A stretch of 64,000 nucleotides of DNA from Serratia grimesii NBRC 13537 (GCF_001590905.1 NZ_BCTT01000011.1:62001-126000), one strand, 5' to 3'; shown: positions 18,758 through 28,315, counted from the stretch's first letter. Numbers and translations: made by a program. Notes: generated from the sequence alone by a model not told the origin.

Positions 18758-20299
18758 TTATGGCTTAACGGCAGCGCCTTCCTTTTTTTCTGGGGCAGGC
18801 GTACTTCTGGGGTTATCCATCGCCTTCTGTTTGCGCGCTCGCTCGTCCATGATCAGTCGATAAGCGATGTAGTATTTGTAGATATTACTGACATAAGTCA
18901 CTGTTTCGGCACCGATCCGCTCGGCGGCCAGGTATTCCACGTTGCCGAACCAGACATTGGGGTTAAAACCGCGTTTTTTGGTTTCGGCTTGCAGGCGGGC
19001 AATACGGGCCGGGCCGGCGTTGTAGGATGCGAATGAGAAGAGCACCTTGTCGAGAGGTGTCATAGGTTCGTCAGCGTAGTATCGGTCGATCATCCAACGC
19101 ATATATTTAACCCCGGCATTGATATTGGGATCCAGATTGCGTATGTCACCGACTTTCAGTTCCTTGCCCGTACTTGGCATCACCTGCATGACACCAATGG
19201 CGCCAACCCGGCTACGGACCGATTGGTTGAGGCGTGATTCCTGGTAGCCCTGGGCCACCATCAGCAACCAGTCCACATCATATTGATCGCCATATTTTCT
19301 GAATATGTCCACCATCGCCAGAAACTTGCTGCGCTCCTTCTCTGCTGCGGCATTCTTGACATATTTTGCGCTCTTCAGGTAGCGCAACAGAATGGTGTTT
19401 CCTAACTTGCTGCCCTGACGGTTATCCTTGACGAAGTTATTAAGCAACGCGAGAAGCTGCGGGCTGTTCTTGCGAACGGCCCAGGCAATGTTGGCATCGT
19501 CACGCAGTACCACATCTTCGTGTATCTGAATTTTTGGGAACACTTGTTTCCAGAACAAAGCCTTGTGCCGATCGACCACGATCAGAGGGATAAGACCGGC
19601 GTTCAGCATCTCAATCAGATCTTCATCCTCAAGTGCTTCGGGAGCCGCTTCAAGGGTCACGGGAGGAAGAGATTCTTTGGCGAAGTGTGCATTCAGCGCC
19701 ACCAGGCTTTCGTGATAGCTCGATGAAGGGCGCACGAATACTGTCTTGCCGGAGAGTTGCTCCAGACTTTCTACCTTGGGTGAGGAAGGACCAGAGAGCA
19801 GCAGTTCCTTAACTTTTGGATAGAGAGGGGTAGTGAATGCCGCCAGTTCCTGACGTGCTGGGGTAATCGTCAGGTTGGCTGCCGCGATGTCTCCTTTACC
19901 TTCGTTGAGCGCATTGAAGAGCTGATCGCGTGCGACCGGTACAAAGATGATCCTTACCTTGAGGTGACGGTGTTTGAGCTTATTTTCCTTCATCAACGTA
20001 AGGTTAAGGTTGCGCTCGAACTCCAAAAATATGTCATGGGTGAGACCTCGTTGAGTCCCCTTGTTGATGAAGAAGAAGGTCTTGCTGTAGGTGGTCAACA
20101 CCCGGATCACCCGTCGATCGAGCATGCCCGGCAAGTCCCCCTTCCAGGGTTGCATGATGTCGTCCATGTTGACTTCCAGAGTATCGCGTTCTTCCTGTTT
20201 CGGCGGCTTATCTTTCACCGTAGCAGCATGAACTGAACCAACGAGCAGTAGGGCAGTGAAGCAGGCGATGAGCAATCGATGAAAAGAGATAGCATTCAT
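18758..20299 (-). CDS. MltF-like lytic transglycosylase with solute-binding domain
   Basis: 513 residues with a signal peptide (hydrophobic to about residue 25, ending VHAA). Residues about 60-290 form a bacterial type-3 solute-binding domain (RVIRVLTTYSKTFFF, GDIAAANLTITPAR). Residues about 340-470 are an SLT lytic transglycosylase with catalytic Glu in GYQESRLNQ, then GAIGVMQVMPSTGKEL, LFSFASYNAGPARIARL and the TYVSNIYKYYIAYRL tail. This domain order is that of MltF, which cleaves peptidoglycan to 1,6-anhydro products; the sequence is diverged and may be a paralogue, so no symbol is given. ATG 20299 has GGAG eight bases upstream; GTG 20308 is possible. Confidence 0.87.
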   Translation of the reverse strand: MNAISFHRLLIACFTALLLVGSVHAATVKDKPPKQEERDTLEVNMDDIMQPWKGDLPGMLDRRVIRVLTTYSKTFFFINKGTQRGLTHDIFLEFERNLNLTLMKENKLKHRHLKVRIIFVPVARDQLFNALNEGKGDIAAANLTITPARQELAAFTTPLYPKVKELLLSGPSSPKVESLEQLSGKTVFVRPSSSYHESLVALNAHFAKESLPPVTLEAAPEALEDEDLIEMLNAGLIPLIVVDRHKALFWKQVFPKIQIHEDVVLRDDANIAWAVRKNSPQLLALLNNFVKDNRQGSKLGNTILLRYLKSAKYVKNAAAEKERSKFLAMVDIFRKYGDQYDVDWLLMVAQGYQESRLNQSVRSRVGAIGVMQVMPSTGKELKVGDIRNLDPNINAGVKYMRWMIDRYYADEPMTPLDKVLFSFASYNAGPARIARLQAETKKRGFNPNVWFGNVEYLAAERIGAETVTYVSNIYKYYIAYRLIMDERARKQKAMDNPRSTPAPEKKEGAAVKP

Positions 20300-20342
20300 G
20301 GAGGACACTCCGAATGGTGCATCTTTTCATTGTAGTCAAACT

Positions 20343-20366
20343 AAAAAAGCCCCGAGTGGGGCTTTT
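20343..20366 (-). terminator. Intrinsic terminator of the SDR gene
   Basis: On the minus strand AAAGCCCC, loop, GGGGCTTTTTT. It stands 17 bases after the SDR stop. Confidence 0.88.
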
Positions 20367-20382
20367 CGCTTATGTGGAAATA

Positions 20383-21132
20383 TTACGCCGAGAACCCGCC
20401 GTCAATGCTCAGGCTGGCACCGGTGATATAACCGGCTTCGGGCCCGGCGAGGTAGGCGACGAAACTGGCGATCTCTTCATCTTTGCCATAGCGGTTGATG
20501 GCCATCATTGCTTTCAATTGATCGGCGAAATCACCGTCATCCGGATTCATATCAGTATCCACCGGACCGGGTTGCACGTTATTGACGGTAATGCCACGTG
20601 GCCCAAGATCGCGTGCCATGCCTTTGGTCAGGCCGACCAGCGCGGATTTACTCATGGCATACACAGCACCGCCGGCAAACGGCATACGTTCGGCATTGGT
20701 ACTGCCAATATTGATGATACGGCCGCCCTCATTCATGTGGCGCGCTGCTTCCTGACTGGCGACAAACACGCTGCGCACGTTAACTGCCAGTGTGCGGTCC
20801 AGATCTTCCAGCGGCAGTTCTTCGATACTGCCCATCGCCAGCACACCGGCGTTGTTCACCAGAATATCCAGATTGCCCAAGCTATTTACGGCCTGGCGTA
20901 CCGCTTGTTGCAATGCGGTAGCGTCGGCGCTATCGGCCTTGATGGCCAGGGCTTTACCGCCAGCGGCGAGGATGTCACGGACCACTGCATCGGCTTTGTC
21001 GGCAGAGGCCACGTAGGTTAATGCTACGGCGGCACCTTCACGTGCCAGACGTTTAGCAATGGCGGCACCAATGCCACGTGAGCCGCCCTGAACGAATGCG
21101 ACTTTGCCTTTCAAAGAGAGCGTTGCGGACAT
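20383..21132 (-). CDS. Short-chain dehydrogenase/reductase (BdcA-like)
   Basis: 249 residues, classical SDR: cofactor motif GGSRGIGAA at about 16-24, NNAG at about 92, catalytic Ser in INIGSTNAERMP, YAMSK with Tyr and Lys, and PGPVDTDMNP. Asp/Ser arrangement after the first strand suggests NADPH. The closest named relative I recognise is E. coli BdcA, linked to biofilm dispersal, but general oxidoreductases of this type are common. GGAGA upstream of the ATG at 21132. Divergent from a LysR regulator that probably controls it. Confidence 0.88.
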   Translation of the reverse strand: MSATLSLKGKVAFVQGGSRGIGAAIAKRLAREGAAVALTYVASADKADAVVRDILAAGGKALAIKADSADATALQQAVRQAVNSLGNLDILVNNAGVLAMGSIEELPLEDLDRTLAVNVRSVFVASQEAARHMNEGGRIINIGSTNAERMPFAGGAVYAMSKSALVGLTKGMARDLGPRGITVNNVQPGPVDTDMNPDDGDFADQLKAMMAINRYGKDEEIASFVAYLAGPEAGYITGASLSIDGGFSA

Positions 21133-21218
21133 AATGTTTCTCCAAGGTGGGGATGAGGTTAAAAAATCTACCGTTTCAGTATCGGAGAAACACGGATCGG
21201 TGACTAGCCCAAAAGAGC

Positions 21219-21243
21219 TATAATCAGATTAAACCATAGGTTT
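21219..21243. promoter_or_regulatory. Promoter and candidate LysR operator
   Basis: A TATAAT hexamer (21219-21224) oriented towards the LysR gene is followed by the perfect inverted repeat AAACC-ATA-GGTTT (21231-21243), which fits the T-N11-A rule for LysR-type sites and would overlap the transcription start. Confidence 0.45.
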
Positions 21244-21261
21244 GAAATCAGCGGGAAAACC

Positions 21262-22179
21262 ATGCTTGGTCATCTGGAATGTTTTGTCAGCAGTGCAGAG
21301 AGTGGCAGTTTTTCCGCTGCCGGTCGTAAGCTAGGTATCAGCTCTGCCGCGGTGGGGAAGAACGTCACCAAACTGGAGACGCTGGTGGGCGTACGGCTAT
21401 TTCAGCGTAATACGCGCAAGCTGACTCTGACTGAAGAGGGTGAACGTTTTTTGCAGGAGGTTAGCGGCGGATTACTGTCGATCCAGTGCGCATTGAAAGG
21501 CTTGAGCAGCAGCGGTGGAGTCGCTGTTGGGACATTGAAGGTCAGTATGGGGACCGCCTTTGGTCTGCATTTTGTGCTGCCAATGTTGCCGGAATTTCTG
21601 GCGCGATATCCGGCTATTGTTCCTGACTGGCATTTTGATAATCGTCAGGTGGATCTGATCGGCGAGCATTTCGATGCGGCGATGGGCGGCGGCATCGAGC
21701 TGGCGCAAGGCATGATCGCACGCGAATTGGCACCGGCACACGGCGTTTTGGTCGCTTCCGTCGAGTATCTGCAACGCCACCCACGACTTCAGCAGCCAGA
21801 GCAGTTGGCGGAACATGCGGGTATTTTTATCCGTTCGCCGCAAACAGGGCGAATTCGTAACCTGCCGTTGAGAAACGCAGATAATGAACAACGGGTACCG
21901 GCAATGGTGATAAAAATGACGGTGAATGAGCCGGAAGCGGCGGCCCAGGCGGCGGAAATGGGATTGGGTATTGCACTTATCAGTATGCCAAATGCCTTGC
22001 CCTACCTGGAAAGTGGCCGCTTGGTACGGGTATTGCCAGGTTGGTATGTCGATCGCGGTAGTTTGTGTCTGTACTTTCCCACCACCAAATTCTTGCCAAC
22101 CAAAACCCGAGTATTCGTCGATTATATTACCGAACAATTTCGGCAGCAGAAGCTGGCCACACGTTTTGACGCCCGTTAA
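21262..22179 (+). CDS. LysR family transcriptional regulator
   Basis: 305 residues: N-terminal helix-turn-helix (LECFVSSAESGSFSAAGRKL, GISSAAVGKNVTKLE) and a C-terminal periplasmic-binding-like effector domain. The group resembles regulators of divergently encoded SDR enzymes (AaeR/DsdC-unrelated, PA-type 'YhjC' group), and the adjacent SDR gene is the obvious target. Starts at ATG 21262 within 20 bases of the palindromic operator. Ligand unknown. Confidence 0.92.
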   Translation: MLGHLECFVSSAESGSFSAAGRKLGISSAAVGKNVTKLETLVGVRLFQRNTRKLTLTEEGERFLQEVSGGLLSIQCALKGLSSSGGVAVGTLKVSMGTAFGLHFVLPMLPEFLARYPAIVPDWHFDNRQVDLIGEHFDAAMGGGIELAQGMIARELAPAHGVLVASVEYLQRHPRLQQPEQLAEHAGIFIRSPQTGRIRNLPLRNADNEQRVPAMVIKMTVNEPEAAAQAAEMGLGIALISMPNALPYLESGRLVRVLPGWYVDRGSLCLYFPTTKFLPTKTRVFVDYITEQFRQQKLATRFDAR

Positions 22180-22185
22180 AAACGA

Positions 22186-22211
22186 GAAAAGCCCCTTTCG
22201 GGGCTTCTTTC
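22186..22211. terminator. Intrinsic terminator between LysR and DUF1471 genes
   Basis: GAAAAGCCCC, loop TTTC, GGGGCTTCTTTC. A- and T-rich flanks on both sides allow use by both convergent genes. Confidence 0.85.
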
Positions 22212-22235
22212 TTCCGTCAGTTAACTGTCTGACGA

Positions 22236-22496
22236 TCAGTTGAAGATTTCTGCGGTACCGTAAAGTTTGTTCTGGCCGCCGGCAGCAATGATGCGGTAAG
22301 AGTTAGCGCCTGATGCTGCAGCCTTGTTAGCCAATTCACTTTCCAATGCACTCAGGTTAGAAGCACCGCTAACGGATACGACACCGATTTTCTGGGCGTC
22401 GGCAGCAGGTTGGCTGGTTGGTTGGTCAGCGGCAACGCTAGCGAAAGAAGCGGTAGTCAGCAGCAAAGCAGTAGCAAAAATTTTGATGTTTTTCAT
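22236..22496 (-). CDS. DUF1471 (YhcN/BhsA-like) periplasmic protein
   Basis: 86 residues with signal peptide MKNIKIFATALLLTTASFAS-VAA, cut before DQPT, and a DUF1471 domain (KIGVVSVSGASNLSALESEL, AGANSYRIIAAGGQNKLYGTAEIF). DUF1471 proteins are small secreted proteins of enterobacteria made under acid, peroxide or biofilm conditions; members include BhsA, McbA and YhcN. The exact member cannot be decided. GAGGA ribosome site; monocistronic, convergent with the LysR gene through a shared terminator. Confidence 0.88.
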   Translation of the reverse strand: MKNIKIFATALLLTTASFASVAADQPTSQPAADAQKIGVVSVSGASNLSALESELANKAAASGANSYRIIAAGGQNKLYGTAEIFN

Positions 22497-22706
22497 GATT
22501 CAATCCTCAGGGTATTTTTTAGGTGAGAGGTTGTTGCCTCTCGATGTGTTAGATAATAGGCCGACATGTTTGAAGAGAAAATCGGAGAGTTTTGAGTATC
22601 TCGGTCAAATAAATTGACTTATTTTTGCGCGGTACTGCTTGCGCTGGCGCGCTGGAAAAATCACCACTACCCTTTACGTCAGCAGAATCCTTAAAGGAGT
22701 TCTCTC

Positions 22707-23375
22707 ATGATCACTGTTCACCATCTAAATAACTCGCGCTCGCAGCGCATCCTGTGGTTTTTGGAAGAGTTAGATGTGCCCTACCAGGTACAGCGCTATG
22801 AGCGTGATCCACAAACTATGCTGGCACCACCGGCTTTGAAGAAGATCCATCCGCTGGGTAAGTCGCCAGTGATTGTCGATGGCGATCTGACGCTGGCGGA
22901 ATCCGGCGCCATTATTGAATACCTGCAGGAAGCCTACGACGCGCAGGGGCAGTTTATTCCCACCGACTATCATGCCCGTCAGCAGTACCGGTATTGGCTG
23001 CATTATGCCGAGGGTTCGCTAATGCCGTTGCTGGTGATGAAATTGGTGTTCAGCCGTTTGGGTCAGCCACCGATCCCCTGGCTGTTAAGACCCGTTGCGG
23101 GCGCCATTGGCAAAGGCGTACAGCGTGAATATCTGGACAAACAGATCGCCCCGCACTGCGATTATTTGGAACAGCACCTGAGTAAAAGTACCTGGTTTGT
23201 CGGTAATGAGTTCAGTGCGGCAGATATCCAAATGAGTTTCCCACTGGAAGCGATGGCGGCACGCGGCGCACTGGACGGTTGCCCTAAACTACGTGGTTAT
23301 CTGCAGCGTATTCATTCACGTCCGGCCTATCAGCGCGCACTGGAGCAGGGTGGGCCTTATGATCTGCTGAACTGA
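22707..23375 (+). CDS. Glutathione S-transferase family protein
   Basis: 222 residues. N-terminal thioredoxin-like domain (ITVHHLNNSRSQRILWFLEE, GKSPVIVDGDLTLAESGAII with the cis-Pro and the ESGAI glutathione motif) and an alpha-helical C-terminal domain with the N-capping box (FSAADIQMSFPLEAM). The Ser in NNSRSQR is the likely glutathione-activating residue. It is a cytosolic detoxification or reductase enzyme of unknown substrate. AAAGGAG ribosome site. The glyoxalase-fold gene 47 bases downstream may be cotranscribed. Confidence 0.92.
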   Translation: MITVHHLNNSRSQRILWFLEELDVPYQVQRYERDPQTMLAPPALKKIHPLGKSPVIVDGDLTLAESGAIIEYLQEAYDAQGQFIPTDYHARQQYRYWLHYAEGSLMPLLVMKLVFSRLGQPPIPWLLRPVAGAIGKGVQREYLDKQIAPHCDYLEQHLSKSTWFVGNEFSAADIQMSFPLEAMAARGALDGCPKLRGYLQRIHSRPAYQRALEQGGPYDLLN

Positions 23376-23422
23376 GGCGATGGGCTATACTCGATGAGGT
23401 CACTCTTCATCGGAGGTAGCCC

Positions 23423-23830
23423 ATGGCTACGCAAATTTTTGTTAACCTGCCGGTGGGCGATCTGCCCGCATCTATGGCGTTTTTCACCCAGCTGGGCTTC
23501 AGCTTTAATCAACAGTTTACCGACGACACCGCCGCCTGCATGGTAGTTAGCGACAGCATTTATGTGATGCTGCTTACCCATGACAAATTCAAAATGTTCA
23601 CCCCGAATCCGATTGCTGATGCCAGAAAGGCCACTGAAGTGTTGGTGTGTCTGTCTCAACCCAATCGGGCGGCGGTAGATGCTCTGGTACGCAAAGCCAT
23701 CGCCGCGGGTGGCAATACCTATAATCAACCGCAAGATTATGGCTTTATGTATGGGCATGGTTTCCAGGATCTGGACGGACATATCTGGGAACTGACGTAC
23801 ATGGATGAAAATGCAGTGCGAACTCAGTAG
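23423..23830 (+). CDS. VOC family (glyoxalase/bleomycin-resistance fold) protein
   Basis: 135 residues with the paired beta-alpha-beta-beta-beta modules of the vicinal oxygen chelate fold (IFVNLPVGDLPASMAFFTQL, GHGFQDLDGHIWELTYMDE). Metal ligands are partly recognisable, the C-terminal Glu in HIWEL among them. Members include glyoxalase I, dioxygenases and drug-binding proteins; this short form is usually annotated only as a VOC protein. GGAGG ribosome site seven bases before ATG 23423. A G/C hairpin follows. Confidence 0.88.
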   Translation: MATQIFVNLPVGDLPASMAFFTQLGFSFNQQFTDDTAACMVVSDSIYVMLLTHDKFKMFTPNPIADARKATEVLVCLSQPNRAAVDALVRKAIAAGGNTYNQPQDYGFMYGHGFQDLDGHIWELTYMDENAVRTQ

Positions 23831-24177
23831 TTGTTTTTGCCCCCCGATAGGGGGGTGTTCCCATCGGATTTACCTATGTGACAAATACCGTATTTTCAAT
23901 AATGATGGTTCCCCATGCTTTTTGCATAAATTGCCGCGATCTTTGGTTGATCAGAGGGTATAGAAGGCTGGATAATCGTTTGCCTTGAATAAACCACCAT
24001 AAATCACTCGCACCACGCAATGGGAGTTAAACGTTTGCCTTTTATGTAATGCCGATTGGCGACATGAGTGAAGAGCAATGAAGCAAACGTGACGGAAACG
24101 ATACCGTAATGAACAGGCGTGGGCGGAATAACAAGCCTTTTGAAACGGGCTGGCAATGAAACACAGGGGACAGCAAC
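23831..24177. other. ghxP upstream region with candidate PurR half-sites
   Basis: Begins with a CCCCCC-GATA-GGGGGG hairpin (23840-23855), the probable terminator of the preceding pair, though with little T-run. Further on CGTTTGCC occurs at 23977-23984 and 24032-24039, and GCAAACGT at 24083-24090. These resemble arms of the PurR operator (consensus ACGCAAACGTTTGCGT). No gene is seen. Confidence 0.45.
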
Positions 24178-25539
24178 ATGTCGAATTCTCAAGCGAACAA
24201 CGCCGTTAAACCAAAAGGCGGGCTTGATGGTTATTTTAATATTTCTGCGCGTGGCAGCACCGTGCGTCAGGAAGTGGTGGCGGGGTTAACCACCTTCCTG
24301 GCGATGGTTTACTCGGTGATTGTCGTGCCGAGTATGCTCGGCAAGGCGGGTTTCCCACCAACTGCGGTGTTTGTCGCGACCTGTTTGGTCGCGGGTCTTG
24401 GATCGTTACTGATGGGTCTGTGGGCGAATTTGCCAATGGCTATCGGTTGTGCGATTTCACTGACCGCGTTTACCGCTTTTAGTCTGGTATTGGGTCAGCA
24501 CATCAGCATTCCTGTGGCGCTGGGCGCGGTATTCCTGATGGGCGTGCTCTTTACCATTATCTCGGTAACCGGCATTCGTGCCTGGATCCTGCGCAATTTG
24601 CCGATGGGCGTGGCGCACGGCACCGGTATCGGCATTGGCCTGTTCCTGTTGCTGATCGCCGCTAACGGCGTGGGCCTGGTGGTGAAAAATCCGCTGGATG
24701 GTTTGCCTGTGGCGCTGGGCGCATTTACCTCTTTCCCGGTTGTGATGACGTTGCTCGGGCTGGCGGTGATTTTCGGTTTGGAAAAGTTGCGCGTACCTGG
24801 CGGTATCCTGCTGGTGATTATCGCCATTTCGATCATCGGTCTGCTGTTTGACCCGGCGGTGAAATATCAGGGCCTGTTCGCGATGCCTAGTCTGACGGAT
24901 GCTAACGGCAAGTCATTGATTTTCAGTCTTGATATTATGGGCGCATTGCAGCCTGTGGTATTGCCAAGCGTGTTGGCGTTGGTCATGACGGCGGTGTTTG
25001 ATGCAACCGGTACTATTCGCGCGGTGGCCGGTCAGGCCAACCTGCTGGATAAAGATGGGCAGATCATCAACGGCGGTAAAGCGCTGACCTCGGACTCCCT
25101 GAGCAGCATTTTTTCCGGCCTGGTGGGTGCAGCGCCAGCGGCAGTGTATATCGAGTCTGCTGCGGGCACTGCGGCTGGCGGTAAAACCGGCCTGACAGCG
25201 ACCGTAGTAGGTCTGTTGTTCCTGTTGATCTTGTTCTTGTCACCGTTGTCTTATCTGGTACCGATTTATGCTACCGCACCAGCGCTGATGTATGTCGGTC
25301 TGCTGATGTTGAGCAACGTCACCAAACTGGACTTCAACGACTTTGTTGATGCCATGTCCGGCCTTCTGTGTGCGGTATTTATCGTGCTGACCTGTAACAT
25401 CGTGACCGGCATCATGTTGGGCTTTAGCGCATTGGTCATTGGCCGTATTTTCTCGGGCGAATGGCGCCGACTGAATATTGGCACCGTCGTGATCGCTGTG
25501 GCCCTGGTGGCGTTCTATGCTGGCGGCTGGGCGATCTAA
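24178..25539 (+). CDS. ghxP: Guanine/hypoxanthine permease (NCS2/AzgA-like)
   Basis: 453 residues, proton-purine symporter of the inner membrane with about 12-14 helices. Family motifs: [18 protein letters not shown] near the N-terminus, the pore helix segment [17 protein letters not shown], and [21 protein letters not shown]. coli GhxP (YjcD, 449 residues) and AdeP are paralogues; GhxP is preferred because yjcE follows directly, as yjcD-yjcE do in E. coli. Candidate PurR half-sites upstream would fit purine repression. Confidence 0.85.
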   Translation: MSNSQANNAVKPKGGLDGYFNISARGSTVRQEVVAGLTTFLAMVYSVIVVPSMLGKAGFPPTAVFVATCLVAGLGSLLMGLWANLPMAIGCAISLTAFTAFSLVLGQHISIPVALGAVFLMGVLFTIISVTGIRAWILRNLPMGVAHGTGIGIGLFLLLIAANGVGLVVKNPLDGLPVALGAFTSFPVVMTLLGLAVIFGLEKLRVPGGILLVIIAISIIGLLFDPAVKYQGLFAMPSLTDANGKSLIFSLDIMGALQPVVLPSVLALVMTAVFDATGTIRAVAGQANLLDKDGQIINGGKALTSDSLSSIFSGLVGAAPAAVYIESAAGTAAGGKTGLTATVVGLLFLLILFLSPLSYLVPIYATAPALMYVGLLMLSNVTKLDFNDFVDAMSGLLCAVFIVLTCNIVTGIMLGFSALVIGRIFSGEWRRLNIGTVVIAVALVAFYAGGWAI

Positions 25540-25553
25540 TCGCATTGTCGTTT

Positions 25554-25580
25554 CCCCCGTCGTTTCGGCGGGGGATGTTT
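25554..25580 (+). terminator. Hairpin after ghxP
   Basis: CCCCCG (25554-25559) pairs with CGGGGG (25569-25574), then ATGTTTTAT. A weak terminator. Confidence 0.5.
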
Positions 25581-25719
25581 TATCTCCGCTTCAGATAAGT
25601 CTCCTTCTGCCTGTGCTGCAATTTGAAAGGCACAACAAGCTTTAACCGCTGTAAAAAAAGTGATCTACTATCGGGGCATACTCAGAGATGTAGTCTGAAC
25701 CCTAGAGTCTAAGGAAAGC

Positions 25720-27369
25720 ATGGAAATCTTTTTTACAATCCTCATTTTAATTTTGGTGGTCTCCCTGTCAGGGGTGGTAACGCGCATGTTGCCGTTCCAG
25801 GTGCCACTACCGTTAATGCAAATCGGTATCGGGGCCCTGCTGGCTTGGCCGCATTTCGGGTTACACGTCGATTTCGACCCTGAATTGTTCCTGGTATTGT
25901 TTATTCCACCGTTGCTGTTTGCTGATGGTTGGAAAACCCCAACGCGAGAATTCCTGCACCACGGACGAGAAATCCTTGGTCTGGCGCTGGTGCTGGTCCT
26001 GATTACAGTGGTTGGCGTCGGTTACCTGATTTACGCCATGGTACCGGGTATCCCGCTGGTGGCAGCGTTTGCGCTGGCTGCTGTACTGTCACCAACCGAT
26101 GCCGTGGCGCTGTCCGGTATCGTCGGTAAAGGGCGTATACCGAAGCCGATCATGGGCGTGTTGGAAGGCGAGGCGCTGATGAATGACGCGTCCGGCCTAG
26201 TGTCACTTAAGTTTGCGATTGCAGTGGCAATGGGGACCATGGTGTTTACCGTGGGGGGAGCGACGCTCGAATTCCTCAAAGTGGCGATTGGCGGCCTATT
26301 GGCTGGGGTTGCAGTCACTTGGCTCTACAGTAAATCACTGCGTGTGATGAGCCGCTGGAGTGGGGATGACCCGGCGACGCAAATCGTATTCCTGCTGTTA
26401 TTACCGTTTGCCTCTTATTTGATTGCCGAACACATCGGCGTCTCTGGTATTTTGGCCGCTGTTGCTGCGGGGATGACCATCAGCCAATCTGGCGTGATCC
26501 GCAACGCCCCACTGGCGATGCGCCTGCGCGCCAACAGCGTTTGGGCGATGCTGGAGTTTGTGTTTAACGGCATGGTCTTCATCATGTTGGGCTTGCAACT
26601 GCCGGGGATCCTGGAAACCTCTATCTTGCAGGCAGAGCTGGATCCGACCATACAGACCTGGTACCTGTTTGCCGATGTCGCCATTATCTACGCCGCGTTA
26701 CTGGTGCTGCGTTTCACCTGGCTATGGTTGATGAAAAACGCCAGCCGCCGCTTTATGAAAAAACGGCCGTTGCAGTTTGGCGATTACACCACCCGTGAAC
26801 TGTGGGTCGCATCGTTCGCCGGAGTGCGTGGGGCGATTACGTTAGCCGGTGTGCTGTCGATTCCACTGTTACTGAGTGATGGAACGGCTTTCCCGGCGCG
26901 TTACCAACTGGTGTTTATTGCTGCCGGGGTCATCTTGCTTTCACTGATGGCCGGCGTCATGGCGCTGCCATTGTTATTGCGCGGGGTACAGGTGGCGGAC
27001 AAGAGCGCCAGCAAGAGTGAAGAACGGATGGCGATTGCCATGGCGGCGGAAGTGGCGATCGAAAGTATCAACAAAATGGAAGAACGGTTGGCTGTTGATA
27101 CCGAAGAAAACATTGATCCACAGGTGTTGAAAGAGATCAGTTCGCGTGTGGTAGGGACGCTGCGGCGGCGTATTACCACCAAAGACGATATCGAAAATGC
27201 GCTGATGCTGGAAAACCTTGAGCGACGTTTCCGCCTGACGGCGCTGCGTGCGGAACGGGGTGAGTTGTACCACCTGCGTGCCACGCAGAAAATCAGTAAT
27301 GAGACGCTGCAAAAGCTGTTGCACGATCTCGACCTGCTGGAAGCGCTGCTGATAGAGCGCGAAGGGTAA
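25720..27369 (+). CDS. yjcE: Na+/H+ antiporter, CPA1 family (YjcE)
   Basis: 549 residues, equal in length to E. coli YjcE. Twelve or so membrane helices occupy the first 420 residues, with the ion-binding motif ALSPTDAVALSGIVG and LEGEALMNDASGLVSLKFA, and GVRGAITLAGVLSIPL. A charged, helical cytosolic tail of about 125 residues follows. It exchanges Na+ (or K+) for protons. AAGGAAAGC ribosome site. It follows ghxP as in E. coli and ends at a strong terminator that overlaps the stop of cidR. Confidence 0.93.
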   Translation: MEIFFTILILILVVSLSGVVTRMLPFQVPLPLMQIGIGALLAWPHFGLHVDFDPELFLVLFIPPLLFADGWKTPTREFLHHGREILGLALVLVLITVVGVGYLIYAMVPGIPLVAAFALAAVLSPTDAVALSGIVGKGRIPKPIMGVLEGEALMNDASGLVSLKFAIAVAMGTMVFTVGGATLEFLKVAIGGLLAGVAVTWLYSKSLRVMSRWSGDDPATQIVFLLLLPFASYLIAEHIGVSGILAAVAAGMTISQSGVIRNAPLAMRLRANSVWAMLEFVFNGMVFIMLGLQLPGILETSILQAELDPTIQTWYLFADVAIIYAALLVLRFTWLWLMKNASRRFMKKRPLQFGDYTTRELWVASFAGVRGAITLAGVLSIPLLLSDGTAFPARYQLVFIAAGVILLSLMAGVMALPLLLRGVQVADKSASKSEERMAIAMAAEVAIESINKMEERLAVDTEENIDPQVLKEISSRVVGTLRRRITTKDDIENALMLENLERRFRLTALRAERGELYHLRATQKISNETLQKLLHDLDLLEALLIEREG

Positions 27370-27376
27370 TGCCAAC

Positions 27377-27401
27377 GGGGCCGCGGAAGCGGCCCTTTTT
27401 A
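27377..27401 (+). terminator. Intrinsic terminator of yjcE
   Basis: GGGCCGC (27378-27384), loop GGAA, GCGGCCC (27389-27395), TTTTTATTT. The T-run overlaps the cidR stop codon. Confidence 0.9.
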
Positions 27402-28286
27402 TTTAGCAGGTGGCCAATAGTCGCGACAGCAGGCGATCCACGCTTGGGCACTGTGCGACAGGTAACTGCCCTGACGCCAGATCAATCCGACTTTCCATTC
27501 CATACGCGGCTCCAGGGGCAGCCAGATCAGGTTCTCCTTATCCAGCCATTGGCAGACCGGTTCCGGTAGAGTGGCGATGCCAACCCCAGCCTGTACCATG
27601 GATGCAAGAAAATCCCACTGTCCGCTGCGGACGGCAATTTGTGGCTCAAAACCCGCCTGACGGAAAGCCTTCATCAGCATTTTGTAGAGTGAAAAGTCTT
27701 CGTTATAAATCAGGATCGGCCATTCGGCCAATTCAGTGATATTGATGCTGGTGCGATTAAGCCAATGTGGGGTACGCGGTGTGACGACACACATCGGATG
27801 GTCGAGTAGCGGTAAGAACGTCAAGGGTTGTTCCGAATCGACTGGCAATATGGTCATCGCCAAATCCAACTCACCCGACATCACGGCTTGCTCAACCGAC
27901 AACCCACCCAACTCGGAGATTTTCAGCTCAATGCCGGGATAGGTTTGACGAAACTGGCGGATCAAATCGGCGATCTGTCGGCCAACCATTGGCGGAATAC
28001 CCAGTCTCAATACGCCTTTTTTGACCGAGCTAATGTCTTCCAGCTCCGCTTCCAATTGGCGAAACTCATCGAGGATTGCCAGCCCACGCTGATATACCGC
28101 TTGGCCGCTGTCGGTCAGATGCAGTTTACGCCCCTCACGGATCAGCAGCGTGCACTCTAACTCTTCTTCCAGATTACGTAGCATTTTGCTGATGGTCGGT
28201 TGGGTGACGAACAGCTTTTCTGCTGCGCGGGTAAAGCTTTGCTGGCGCACGACTTCCACGAAGTAGCGCAGAGTGCGGACATCCAC
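27399..28286 (-). CDS. cidR: LysR family regulator CidR
   Basis: 295 residues. Helix-turn-helix (RYFVEVVRQQSFTRAAEKL, FVTQPTISKMLRNLEEEL) and an effector domain. LysR regulators divergent from holin-like cidAB are called CidR and respond to acetate or pyruvate metabolism in the species studied. The next genes on the opposite strand are cidA and cidB, which fixes the name by context. The stop codon lies inside the yjcE terminator. Confidence 0.82.
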   Translation of the reverse strand: MDVRTLRYFVEVVRQQSFTRAAEKLFVTQPTISKMLRNLEEELECTLLIREGRKLHLTDSGQAVYQRGLAILDEFRQLEAELEDISSVKKGVLRLGIPPMVGRQIADLIRQFRQTYPGIELKISELGGLSVEQAVMSGELDLAMTILPVDSEQPLTFLPLLDHPMCVVTPRTPHWLNRTSINITELAEWPILIYNEDFSLYKMLMKAFRQAGFEPQIAVRSGQWDFLASMVQAGVGIATLPEPVCQWLDKENLIWLPLEPRMEWKVGLIWRQGSYLSHSAQAWIACCRDYWPPAK

Positions 28287-28315
28287 GTTGGGTTCTCCTC
28301 AGGGGCAATACCGGC

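Noticed and set aside
20314-21021. 235-codon plus-strand frame opposite the SDR gene
   Set aside because: Antisense of a clear SDR gene and runs through its terminator.
21472-22137. 221-codon minus-strand frame opposite the LysR gene
   Set aside because: Composition of an antisense shadow; the LysR frame has full family motifs.
23831-24177. Purine riboswitch before ghxP
   Set aside because: The conserved junction and loop sequences of purine riboswitches are absent; PurR-like half-sites explain the region better.
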